64,000 bases of DNA, taken from assembly GCA_019115485.1 (NCBI GenBank), contig DXDM01000056.1, positions 1 through 64,000 of the forward strand. The letters are read 5' to 3'. A program made the position numbers and the translations under genes. This DNA comes from Candidatus Barnesiella excrementavium. Its GTDB lineage: Bacteria; Bacteroidota; Bacteroidia; Bacteroidales; Barnesiellaceae. The notes below the pieces were generated by a model. It did not search any database and had not been told where the DNA came from. It saw nothing but the letters and a program-made list of their open reading frames with translations. Below, piece after piece: positions 53,063 to 60,946 of the stretch (position 1 is its first letter; every line of letters begins with the position of its first letter).

Positions 53063-53745
53063 CAAGAGTTTTTCTTTTCTCTCAGCTTGGCTTTCATGGC
53101 TTGAATAGCCCGTTCGGTATATTCGTTCTGATCCATGGCGCAATAGAATTTATCGCCGGGAACAGTCAAAGCGAATCGGTTGGTATCGATGTTTTTCAAT
53201 ACGGTCTCTTTCTTGGCGGGATCGTAGATAGGCGTCTCTTCGGTATCCGACGAAGTCGAGAAGTTGGTAATGTCTTTGTAGAAGTATTCCTCGGTCGACT
53301 CGCGTTTACCGTCTTCGTCCATGTTGAAGGTATATTGGTACAGGTATACCTGAGTAGAGCTGAAGAACAACCACGAAACCTGGTAAGCCGAGCTTCTCCA
53401 CATGTTGTCTTTTCCCAAGCGGCTCAATGTGTTTTTACCATATTTGAAACCTTCAAAGTGAACCGGTTCGATTTCCTGTACTTCGCTTTCGTCAAGACCT
53501 ATCTTGTTCAAAGCCTTTTGTTTGAAGTTCATGCTGTTGAGACGCTCCTTAACCATTTGGTCATACTCTTCGTCTTTCATTCGCTTGCTCAAACAGCCGT
53601 CTTCGTTACAGAAATAACGGATTACTTTTACTTGATCGTCGCTGCGACCTTTAATTCTTTGTTTAACCCATTCCGAATCATTGTTCCGTTTCTTCCAGAA
53701 AATGTAGGCTCCTACGGCAATGATTAAAATTACTAAAAAGATCAT
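53062..53745 (-). CDS. Membrane-anchored protein of unknown function
   Basis: A 227-residue protein with one N-terminal membrane helix (MIFLVILIIAVGAYIFW), a basic segment and a soluble domain of about 190 residues that I do not recognise. Landmarks are a CNEDGC motif near residue 50, WRSSAYQVSWLFFSSTQVYLY and EYTERAIQAMKAKLREK at the end. The middle (QVSWLFFSSTQVYLYQYTF) looks like strands of a PH-like or lipocalin-like fold, but this is speculative. It is first in the SPFH/YidD operon and its stop overlaps the YidD start. The chosen ATG at 53745 begins the membrane helix; an upstream in-frame start at 53778 adds eleven residues. Confidence 0.75.
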   Translation of the reverse strand: MIFLVILIIAVGAYIFWKKRNNDSEWVKQRIKGRSDDQVKVIRYFCNEDGCLSKRMKDEEYDQMVKERLNSMNFKQKALNKIGLDESEVQEIEPVHFEGFKYGKNTLSRLGKDNMWRSSAYQVSWLFFSSTQVYLYQYTFNMDEDGKRESTEEYFYKDITNFSTSSDTEETPIYDPAKKETVLKNIDTNRFALTVPGDKFYCAMDQNEYTERAIQAMKAKLREKKNS

Positions 53746-53852
53746 GATGTTTTGATTTTGATAATTAATAATACGCAAAGATTGTAAATGCTTGCCTGAT
53801 AATAGATATACCTGATGTCTATAAAGTAGACAAGTCTTGTTAATTTTATAAA

Positions 53853-54170
53853 CTATTTTTTTATTTTAAATGAAAAGATATAGGGCCCTTCGTTCGGAAG
53901 ATTCTCTTTCTCCACGACTTTCAATACGATATAGAGTTCCTTGGATAATTTCTTTTCCTCTTTCTCTTCAAAACACAGGTATTTCAGGAAATCGAAATTC
54001 AAGGCTTCGGATATATTCTCGAGCATCTCGATATCGATGCTTTTGCGTTCAAATATGTCGTAGACAACGGTGCGTGTGCGATTGATTCTTCGAGCAAACT
54101 CGCTGATGCTCAAATTACTCTCTTCAAACTTTTTCTTGATTAGTTTTCCTAAATGGATATCTCTTTTCAT
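53853..54170 (-). CDS. XRE-type helix-turn-helix regulator
   Basis: A 105-residue protein. Residues 6-65 form a Cro/CI-type HTH: IHLGKLIKKKFEESNLSISE, FARRINRTRTVVYDIFERKS and IDIEMLENISEALNFDFLKY. The remaining 40 residues are charged and of unknown role. It lies upstream of the SPFH/YidD operon on the same strand, with about 107 nt between, and may regulate that operon or itself. A TATCTTTG element at 54467-54474 would give a leader of nearly 300 nt. Confidence 0.85.
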   Translation of the reverse strand: MKRDIHLGKLIKKKFEESNLSISEFARRINRTRTVVYDIFERKSIDIEMLENISEALNFDFLKYLCFEEKEEKKLSKELYIVLKVVEKENLPNEGPYIFSFKIKK

Positions 54171-54466
54171 GGAAGGTAGAGGGTAGATGCCGTTCCCCTT
54201 ACGATATCTAAGCCCGTGTGAATTCTACTGTTACTCAATAGAGAGCGCAGGAGAAATGTGTTTTTCAATGAAATAAAAATCCGTCGTCACTTTCTCACCC
54301 TCCTGTGCGAGAGGCTTGAAATTTCTGCAAAACCGGAAAAAGGGGAACCTATGCTTTTATTTTACAGGATAGACGAATTTTTAATTATTGGAAAGCAAAT
54401 GACGCTCTCTGTGTTATCATACTCTTTCTTGTCGATTTGGATTTCAGTCCCCCCCTTTCGACTAAA

Positions 54467-54474
54467 CAAAGATA
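54467..54474 (-). promoter_or_regulatory. Promoter -7 element toward XRE regulator
   Basis: TATCTTTG on the minus strand, nearly 300 nt before the XRE ATG. It is the only clear match in the gap. Confidence 0.4.
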
Positions 54475-54558
54475 AAAAGAAGATTTAAAAAGACAAAGAG
54501 ATGGGGTGGCAAAAAGAACATTTTGAACATAAAGTGGCGAAATGATGGACATAACGCT

Positions 54559-54566
54559 TATTTTTG
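54559..54566 (+). promoter_or_regulatory. Promoter -7 element for radical SAM gene
   Basis: TATTTTTG fits TAnnTTTG and lies 20 nt before the ATG at 54587. Confidence 0.5.
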
Positions 54567-54586
54567 TACACACAAACAGAAAGGTT

Positions 54587-55366
54587 ATGCAGACAGTTTT
54601 ATTTCATGAAATCATTTACGGACCGGTGCACAGCCGTCGGTTGGGTATATCGTTGGGTGTCAATCTGTTGCCAACCGATGGCAAGTTGTGCTCGTTTGAC
54701 TGTGTCTATTGCGAGTGCGGATACAACGCACAGGGGGTAGGCAAGAGCGGTTTGCCTTCGGCCGACCAGGTGGAGGAGGCGTTGAAAACCCGTTTACAGG
54801 CCATGCACGCTGCGGGCGAGAAGCTCGATGTGATTACTTTTGCCGGGAATGGCGAGCCTACGTTGCACCCTCAGTTCGAGAAAATCATAGACACCACGCT
54901 CTACCTGCGCGACCACTACTATCCCGAGGCCAAGATCAGTGTGCTCTCCAATGCCACCCGCATTCACAACGAGTCGGTATTCCGGGCATTGAACCGTGTC
55001 GACAACAATATACTCAAACTCGATTCGCTCCGTCCCGAGACAGTGGCTTTAATTGATCAGCCCAACGACCCCCATTATGACGTGAACCGGGTGGTGTGCG
55101 ACTTGCGGCGCTTCTCGGGCAATGTAATCGTGCAGACCATGTTCCTGCGGGGCTGGCACAACGGGCAGCGCATCGACAATACCGTTGAGGAGGAGCTCTC
55201 GCCCTGGTTAGAGGCGTTGCAATACATTTCGCCGCGTTCGGTCATGATTTATACCATCGACCGCAAAACTCCTGAGGAGGCGCTCGAAAAGGTCTCTCGC
55301 GAGGAGTTAGAGCAGATAGCCGGTCGGGTGCGCGAGTTGGGTATCGAGGTTTCGGTCTCGGCCTGA
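54587..55366 (+). CDS. Radical SAM protein
   Basis: A 259-residue radical SAM enzyme. The cluster-binding CxxxCxxC motif is in KLCSFDCVYCECGY, after GPVHSRRLGISLGVNLLP, a start typical of the wybutosine/Fe-S oxidoreductase-like group found in anaerobes. FAGNGEPTLHPQF (the GGE-like SAM motif) and SVLSNATRIH follow, and the C-terminal part completes the barrel. The substrate is unknown. The frame is open to 54542, but the ATG at 54587 (MQTVLFHEIIYGP) follows AGAAAGG and a -7 element. It is monocistronic, ending before a strong bidirectional terminator. Confidence 0.9.
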   Translation: MQTVLFHEIIYGPVHSRRLGISLGVNLLPTDGKLCSFDCVYCECGYNAQGVGKSGLPSADQVEEALKTRLQAMHAAGEKLDVITFAGNGEPTLHPQFEKIIDTTLYLRDHYYPEAKISVLSNATRIHNESVFRALNRVDNNILKLDSLRPETVALIDQPNDPHYDVNRVVCDLRRFSGNVIVQTMFLRGWHNGQRIDNTVEEELSPWLEALQYISPRSVMIYTIDRKTPEEALEKVSREELEQIAGRVRELGIEVSVSA

Positions 55367-55413
55367 TTGCCGTTCAAGACCATTACTCCTATATAGAGTC
55401 CGACGTATACACA

Positions 55414-55452
55414 GAACCCCCGGTGCAAACGATTTGCACCGGGGGTTCTTGT
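55414..55452. terminator. Bidirectional terminator between radical SAM and LRR genes
   Basis: GAACCCCCGGTGCAAA at 55414-55429 pairs perfectly with 55433-55448 (16 bp, 3-nt loop) between two converging genes. Confidence 0.85.
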
Positions 55453-55473
55453 GTAGGAACGAAAGGGGGAATG

Positions 55474-58425
55474 TTATTTCACAATCACCTTTTTGCTTTG
55501 TGTCGAGCTTGCGTTATGAACTTTGACTATATAGATACCTTGGTTAAGGTCGAGGTCCAGTTGGTTGATTACGCGGCCTTCCCACACGAGGCTTCCGCTG
55601 GCGGTGTAGACTTGGGCCTGAGCCTCGTCGGCTTCGATTTTAAGTACGCCGGGTTGGCTCCATACCTTCACGCCGTTGGTCTCGGTCTCGTCGATACCCG
55701 ATGCGTCGGCAAATTCGGCCGTTACGACCGAAGCCATCTTCACGACAAACGAACCGCTTACACTCACACCGTTTACCTTTACGCTTCTCAGCAAGTAGCC
55801 TTCGTCGGGCAGAGCGGTGACGGTCACTGTCGTGTTCTTGGCCACCTTGTCGCCCGAGTTCACCACTTGGTTGTCGGCATTGCGCAGTTCCAGTGAACCG
55901 TTCTCCGAGGGTTCGATGGTGATGTAGGCCACGTCGCAACCGCTACCGTCGCCATCGATAGAGGGTTTCCAGCCTTTTTTCGAGGCGATGGAGGTCTCGC
56001 TGGTCTCGGCTTTGTTAGCCTTGTCGCTGATACCGGCTATGAAGAGATTGGCATTAGTCGGTGTGGTGGCACAAACCGGCAAGTGGTAGAAGAGGTCGTT
56101 GAGCTCGCAGGCTGTCATGCCGTTGTCGGCACATACGAGGTAATTGAGTTTCGTGTTGTTCGACAGGTCGAGCGTGGTGAGCTGGTTGCCGTCGCAGAAG
56201 AGACGTTCAAGCTCGGTGTTGGCCGAGAGGTCGAGCGTGGTGAGCTGGTTGTTCGAGCAGGTGAGCCGCACCAGTTTGGTATTGTGGCTCACGTCGAGGG
56301 TAGTCAACCCTATGCTGCTGCAATGCAACTCTTGCAGGTTGGTGAGCATGCTCACGTCGATCGAGCCCAGTTGCAAGTTGTTCTGCACGTCGAGCAACAT
56401 CAGTTGGGTGTTGTTGGACAGTTTGATGGACGAGAGCGAGTTGTTCTTGACGACAGCCTCTTCGAGTTCGGGATTGTGCGACAGGTCGAGCGAAGTCAAT
56501 CCGCAGTTGTAACAGGTGAGCGAGAAGAGCTTCGGGTTGTTCGAGAGGTCGAGCGTACCGATTTCGTTATAGGAGCAGTTGAGTTTGGTCAGTTCGGGGT
56601 TGTTCGAGAGGTCGAGTGTGGTGATGTAGTTCCAATAGCAGTCGAGAGTAGCCAGTGTAGCGTTGTGGGTTACGTCGAGCGAAGTCAGTTTGTTTTCCGA
56701 GCAGTCGAAGTAGTCGATTAAACCGCTTATTTTTACGGTTGTCCCTTTGGAATTACCTTTGAGGCGTGCAATCGATTCGTTATCGATGGTGAGTGTCTCT
56801 GTTTCACCGTTACCCCAGTCGACTTCCACCTCGGTCTCGGGGTCGATACCGCTTATGCCGAACGAGAGAGCGGTGTTGTTTTCTACCCCTACGGTGATGT
56901 AGTTGTTGGCGGCTATGGGAACGAATACGGCAGCCACGGTTACATCTTCGGTAGCGGCGAAAATGTTACCGTTGATGCGTTGGCCGTTTACTTCGTAGTA
57001 GCGTACCTGGTAACCTTCGGCCGGCGAGGCGGTGATGTAGGTAGGTACACCCGATTCGAGCGTGTTGTTTTCCACAGCGTGCAGTTCGTGTGAAACCAGG
57101 TCGGGTTGCGAGAGGGTGAAGGTACCCATCTCCGAGGGTACGAGGGTAGCCGTCACCGTGCCGCAGGTGGCGCTGCCGTCGCCCGTTACATCGACAGTCC
57201 ATTTCAATTCGGTAGCAAGCGAGGTGTTGCTGGTCTCGGCGTTGCTGCCTTCGAGCCAGAGGTTGGTGTTGGGACTGGTCTTTTCCAGACCTGAGAGTGT
57301 CTGGTACATGTAGTTGAGGCTGCACGGGGTCATACCGGCATTGTTGCGAATATCGATGGTGTTGATACCCTGGTTGTAGTAGAAATCGAGAAAGGTGAAG
57401 CGGTTGTTTTGTCCCCAGAATTTTTCCAGATAGCTGTTCTGGCTCAAATCGATTTCGGTCAGCTGGTTGTTACCGCATTTGAGCGATTTCAACCGGGGCA
57501 TGTTCGACACGTTCAACTTGGTCAGCTGATTGCCGTCGCACGACAGGTTGGTAATGTTGCCGTTGGCCGAGAGGTCGAGACTCTTTATCTGGTTGTTGCT
57601 GCACACCAGGTCCATCAGCTCCGTATTGATGAATACGTTCAGTTCAGTCAGGTAGTTGTCGTTGCAGAAGAGTTTTTCGAGTTTTTCGTTTTTGGTCAGG
57701 TCGAGCGATTGAATGTAGTTGTAACGCACATCGAGCTGTTGCAGTTCGGGCAGTTTGGTCACATCAATCTCTATCAGGGAGTTACCCTCCAAATTGACGT
57801 AATAGAGGTTGGGGCAACCCGAGAGGTCGATGTCACTCAAATCGTTGTCGTAGGCCGTAATCGATTCCAGAGCACCTCCTTCGCTGGGGAGTAAGATGGT
57901 GGTGATGGCACCCCGGTCGTCGGGATCGGACGTATTGGTTCGGTCGTATCGGCAGTCGAGGATTCTCAGTTTTTTGTGTTCCAACAGGTTCAGGAACATC
58001 AGCTTGGGATTGTTGTAGCAGTTGAGGGTTTCGAGATTCAGTGCACCCGAAATATCGAGATTGGTACGTTCTATCTCGTTGTTGTAGCAATCGAGGGTGG
58101 TCAATTCGGGTTCGTTGACAATCGAAATCGAGGTAATGTGCGATTCGGAGCAGTCGAACGAACGCATGGGCGAGAGTATCCGTATCGTGTCACCCACCTG
58201 GGTGCCGCTTATGTTACGTGTAATCATACCGTCTACGATGTATTCTTTTTGAACACTGTCACCCCAATCGACGATTACTTTACCGTCCGATGCCACCGGG
58301 GTGGGAAGATAGAACGTGATGTCGCTGCCCGGTTCGAGCGAGGTGGTGAGTTTGATTTCACTCCATGCCGTCGATACGCCCGAGGCGAGGCACAAAGCAA
58401 ACAAGAAAGTTGTAAAATTTTTCAT
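55474..58425 (-). CDS. Leucine-rich-repeat surface protein with C-terminal sorting domain
   Basis: A 983-residue exported protein. The signal peptide is residues 1-21. Two similar modules follow, about 480 residues apart. Each has a PKD-like start (VIVDWGDS near residue 52, VEVDWGNG near residue 535), then DCSE and a run of 21-residue repeats of the form LTTLDLSNNxxLxxLxCxxNQ with a Cys at a fixed position. Each closes with a CELN/CSLN helix and a threonine-rich strand domain. A bacterial-repeat-like domain (ENNTLESGVPTYITASPAEG) joins them. The last ~75 residues (VKVWSQPGVLKIEADEAQAQ to GIYIVKVH) resemble type IX secretion sorting domains. Cell-surface adhesion or glycan binding is likely by analogy with BspA and internalin-like proteins. 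It is monocistronic. Confidence 0.88.
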   Translation of the reverse strand: MKNFTTFLFALCLASGVSTAWSEIKLTTSLEPGSDITFYLPTPVASDGKVIVDWGDSVQKEYIVDGMITRNISGTQVGDTIRILSPMRSFDCSESHITSISIVNEPELTTLDCYNNEIERTNLDISGALNLETLNCYNNPKLMFLNLLEHKKLRILDCRYDRTNTSDPDDRGAITTILLPSEGGALESITAYDNDLSDIDLSGCPNLYYVNLEGNSLIEIDVTKLPELQQLDVRYNYIQSLDLTKNEKLEKLFCNDNYLTELNVFINTELMDLVCSNNQIKSLDLSANGNITNLSCDGNQLTKLNVSNMPRLKSLKCGNNQLTEIDLSQNSYLEKFWGQNNRFTFLDFYYNQGINTIDIRNNAGMTPCSLNYMYQTLSGLEKTSPNTNLWLEGSNAETSNTSLATELKWTVDVTGDGSATCGTVTATLVPSEMGTFTLSQPDLVSHELHAVENNTLESGVPTYITASPAEGYQVRYYEVNGQRINGNIFAATEDVTVAAVFVPIAANNYITVGVENNTALSFGISGIDPETEVEVDWGNGETETLTIDNESIARLKGNSKGTTVKISGLIDYFDCSENKLTSLDVTHNATLATLDCYWNYITTLDLSNNPELTKLNCSYNEIGTLDLSNNPKLFSLTCYNCGLTSLDLSHNPELEEAVVKNNSLSSIKLSNNTQLMLLDVQNNLQLGSIDVSMLTNLQELHCSSIGLTTLDVSHNTKLVRLTCSNNQLTTLDLSANTELERLFCDGNQLTTLDLSNNTKLNYLVCADNGMTACELNDLFYHLPVCATTPTNANLFIAGISDKANKAETSETSIASKKGWKPSIDGDGSGCDVAYITIEPSENGSLELRNADNQVVNSGDKVAKNTTVTVTALPDEGYLLRSVKVNGVSVSGSFVVKMASVVTAEFADASGIDETETNGVKVWSQPGVLKIEADEAQAQVYTASGSLVWEGRVINQLDLDLNQGIYIVKVHNASSTQSKKVIVK

Positions 58426-58499
58426 ACGATTTGTTTTGTTTTAGTCTTCAACGTGGATTATTACTTCCGAAATGAAATTCTATAATACAAAATTGAGAA

Positions 58500-58538
58500 A
58501 AAAACAGCAAAATAGCAACAGCCGAAGCGTTGCTATTT
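58500..58538 (-). terminator. Terminator of the TPR lipoprotein gene
   Basis: AAATAGCAAC at 58510-58519 pairs with GTTGCTATTT at 58529-58538. On the minus strand a T-rich run (TTGCTGTTTTTTT) follows, downstream of the gene at 58591-59991. Confidence 0.6.
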
Positions 58539-58590
58539 GTAAATAAAATGGAGTTGATTATCAGATAGATACAGTTTAAAACGTTGCAAT

Positions 58591-59991
58591 TTAACGTTTT
58601 GAAAGATTTTCTTCTCCCAAAATGACTGTGCCCAAACCCTGTTCCAAAAAGTTTTTGGGTATCTTTTTTCGGATACGGGTGCGTTGCGACCGTATGGTTT
58701 CGTTGCTGATTCCCCGGCAGGTTGCACACTCCCGGGTCGAGAAGCCCAACTGAATCAGAGTGCACAGAAAAGCGTCGTTTCCCGTGAGCGGCACTACGTT
58801 GGCGAGTTGCTTCAAATAGAGGTCGAACGCATCGACAGCAAGTGTTTGAAATTGCTTCTGTTCGTCGTAGCTGAGCGACTCTTTGCCCGAACTGATCTTC
58901 GGGTACCAGAGCGAGTAGGTGGGAGTGGCCTTGAAGTCGCGGCAGCACCTTTCGCCGGTTTTGCGAATGATGTCGATAAGCTGCAATTCGCGGTTCTCGT
59001 TCTCTTGGGCCCGAGCCTCCTGCTTCTGCCACTTGTGGGCAAACAGCTGTTCGTTGCGGCGTTTCAAATGGCGTCGGTAGAAGAGGAAGACCGCTACCGA
59101 GAGCAGTAGCACGGCCACCACGCATATTGCTACGGCGACGAGGAGGCGCGTGTGGCTTTGCTCCTTCAAGTCGGTGGTGATGCGCAGGTGTTCCTGGTGG
59201 TCAATCTGGTGCGACACGGCCGAGTATTCAATCGAGTCGGAGAGGTGATTGGCCTTTTTCAGATAGCTGTATTGAATCGAGTCGGTCAATCCCGCCTCCT
59301 TGGGCAGGTAGGCCAGTTTGAAATAGGCCGAAGCCTTCACCATCTTGTCCTTGCTGAGGCTGGCCTGTTCGAGGTAGAGCAGGGCCGAGTCGTATTGCTT
59401 TTGCAAGGCAAAGAGCTGTCCCCGCACGGCATAGTTGCGCAGGCGTTTCACTTCGTCGCGGGTGAGCGACAGGGCCCGGGCGTTGCAGGCTAAGGCCTCA
59501 TCGAGGTTGTTCTGTCGTTTATAGGCGCTGGCGAGGTTGTTGTAGACCGATGATTGTTCCTCCCGGTTCTTGATTTGGTCGAAGAATTGGAGGGGTTGCT
59601 TGAAATAGAACAGCACACTGTCGCTGTCTTTGTAGAGGAAATGATATTTGCCTAGCCCCCGATAGGCGCGCGACAGGTTGCTTTTGTCGTCGAGCTTTTG
59701 TGACACCTTCAAGGCTTGCCGGTAGCTGTCGTAGGCCGTTTCGTAGCTGTTGTAGTCCAGCAGCAGGTCGCCCAACCGGTTGTATATGTCGCCCTTCAAG
59801 GTATCGTTTGGGGCCTTGTCCAGTTGTTTAAGAGCCTGGTGGTAGAGGATTATGGCCGAATCGGGAATATGACGCTCTTCCATCTCCACACCTTTCCGAT
59901 AGAGTTTTTGGGCTTGTTCGGAGTGGTATTGGTTGCATGAGACCGATAAAAGTACGATACATAATATGACAAATAAAACCGCTCTCCGCAT
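58591..59991 (-). CDS. TPR lipoprotein with membrane helix and C-terminal HTH-like region
   Basis: A 466-residue protein. Residues 1-19 are a lipoprotein signal (IVLLSVSC). Residues about 25-260 are TPR repeats (ARSxLYHQALKQLDKAPNDT type, SVYNNLASAYKRQNNLDEAL, YAVRGQLFALQKQYDSALLY). One membrane helix spans residues 283-305 (LLVAVAICVVAVLLLSVAVF), then a basic, coiled-coil segment. A C-terminal domain ends in LGFSTRECATCRGISNETIR, which resembles a LuxR-type helix-turn-helix. This architecture is common in Bacteroidota sensor-regulators that bridge the inner membrane. Its position upstream of the LRR gene, on the same strand, suggests it may control it. Confidence 0.82.
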   Translation of the reverse strand: MRRAVLFVILCIVLLSVSCNQYHSEQAQKLYRKGVEMEERHIPDSAIILYHQALKQLDKAPNDTLKGDIYNRLGDLLLDYNSYETAYDSYRQALKVSQKLDDKSNLSRAYRGLGKYHFLYKDSDSVLFYFKQPLQFFDQIKNREEQSSVYNNLASAYKRQNNLDEALACNARALSLTRDEVKRLRNYAVRGQLFALQKQYDSALLYLEQASLSKDKMVKASAYFKLAYLPKEAGLTDSIQYSYLKKANHLSDSIEYSAVSHQIDHQEHLRITTDLKEQSHTRLLVAVAICVVAVLLLSVAVFLFYRRHLKRRNEQLFAHKWQKQEARAQENENRELQLIDIIRKTGERCCRDFKATPTYSLWYPKISSGKESLSYDEQKQFQTLAVDAFDLYLKQLANVVPLTGNDAFLCTLIQLGFSTRECATCRGISNETIRSQRTRIRKKIPKNFLEQGLGTVILGEENLSKR

Positions 59992-60011
59992 GATTCTGGC
60001 AAATAATGAGC

Positions 60012-60019
60012 CAAAGATA
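60012..60019 (-). promoter_or_regulatory. Promoter -7 element for TPR lipoprotein gene
   Basis: TATCTTTG on the minus strand, 20 nt before the ATG. Confidence 0.55.
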
Positions 60020-60084
60020 CAAATAATTCGTTATTTTGAAACGCTATTTTCTCGATTAGCGACATTTTGTGTGTGGGGGGAGGA

Positions 60085-60125
60085 TATAAAAAAACAATCC
60101 CGGGAGAGATATCCCGGGATTGTTT
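60085..60125 (-). terminator. Terminator of frdCAB
   Basis: AAACAATCCCGGGA at 60092-60105 pairs perfectly with 60112-60125 over a 6-nt loop. The minus strand continues into a T-run, 23 nt after the frdB stop. Confidence 0.9.
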
Positions 60126-60147
60126 GGGTGTATGAAAGTCTCGTGGA

Positions 60148-60903
60148 TTAGTCTTTCAGTTTGGCGCAGATAAACTCGCGGTTCAAGCGGGCGATGTTGG
60201 TGAGCGAGATGTTCTTGGGGCACTCGGCAGCGCAGGCACCGGTGTTGGTGCAGTTACCGAATCCCAGTTCGTCCATCTTGGCCACCATGGCGCGGGCACG
60301 AGCGGCAGCCTCGACGCGGCCTTGCGGCAGCAGGGCATACTGGCTTACCTTGGCCGATACGAAAAGCATGGCCGAACCGTTCTTGCAGGCAGCTACGCAG
60401 GCACCGCAACCGATACAGGTAGCCGAGTCCATGGCTTCGTCGGCAGCCTCTTTCGAGATGGGAATTGCGTTGGCATCTTGTGCACCGCCCGTGTTGATTG
60501 AGATATAACCACCGGCTTGTTGGATTTTGTCGAAGGCACGACGGTCTACCATCAGGTCGCGGATTACGGGGAATCCGGCCGAACGCCACGGCTCAACCGT
60601 GATCACGTCGCCATCGTTGAACTTGCGCATGTGCAGCTGGCAGGTCGTTACGCTGGTGTCGGGGCCGTGGGGGTGTCCGTTGATATAGAGCGAGCACATG
60701 CCGCAGATACCTTCGCGGCAGTCGTGATCGAAAACTACGGGCTCTTTGCCCTCGTTGATGAGTTGCTCGTTGAGCAGGTCGAGCATTTCGAGGAAAGAGC
60801 TGTCGGTAGATACACCGTTGAGTTTATAAGTCTCAAATCTACCTTTTTCTTTGGGACCTTTTTGGCGCCAAATTTTGAGTGTTATATTGATTGTTTTTTC
60901 CAT
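60148..60903 (-). CDS. frdB: Fumarate reductase/succinate dehydrogenase iron-sulfur subunit
   Basis: The electron-transfer subunit of complex II. The 251-residue protein has a plant-ferredoxin-like N-terminal domain with the [2Fe-2S] ligands in [20 protein letters not shown] and a following TCQLHMRKF Cys. The C-terminal domain holds the two cubane-type clusters: [18 protein letters not shown] and [15 protein letters not shown]. It is of the longer form typical of B-type complex II with a single cytochrome subunit. It is the last gene of frdC-frdA-frdB, 43 nt after frdA. In Bacteroidales this complex mostly reduces fumarate to succinate in anaerobic respiration. Confidence 0.96.
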   Translation of the reverse strand: MEKTINITLKIWRQKGPKEKGRFETYKLNGVSTDSSFLEMLDLLNEQLINEGKEPVVFDHDCREGICGMCSLYINGHPHGPDTSVTTCQLHMRKFNDGDVITVEPWRSAGFPVIRDLMVDRRAFDKIQQAGGYISINTGGAQDANAIPISKEAADEAMDSATCIGCGACVAACKNGSAMLFVSAKVSQYALLPQGRVEAAARARAMVAKMDELGFGNCTNTGACAAECPKNISLTNIARLNREFICAKLKD

Positions 60904-60946
60904 AACTTTATCGTGTTATACCGGAATTAAACGGCGATTAGACAAA

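Larger units (their letters stand above)
54171..54586. other. Intergenic region between XRE and radical SAM genes
   Basis: About 415 nt without a convincing gene. A minus-strand -7 element (TATCTTTG, 54467-54474) and a plus-strand one (TATTTTTG, 54559-54566) lie in its right part. A 76-codon plus-strand frame at 54258-54488 has no recognisable family or ribosome site and is not called. Otherwise AT-rich with a C-run near 54449. Confidence 0.45.

Noticed and set aside
54258-54488. 76-codon plus-strand frame between the XRE and radical SAM genes
   Set aside because: No ribosome site, no recognisable domain, and composition like the surrounding non-coding DNA.
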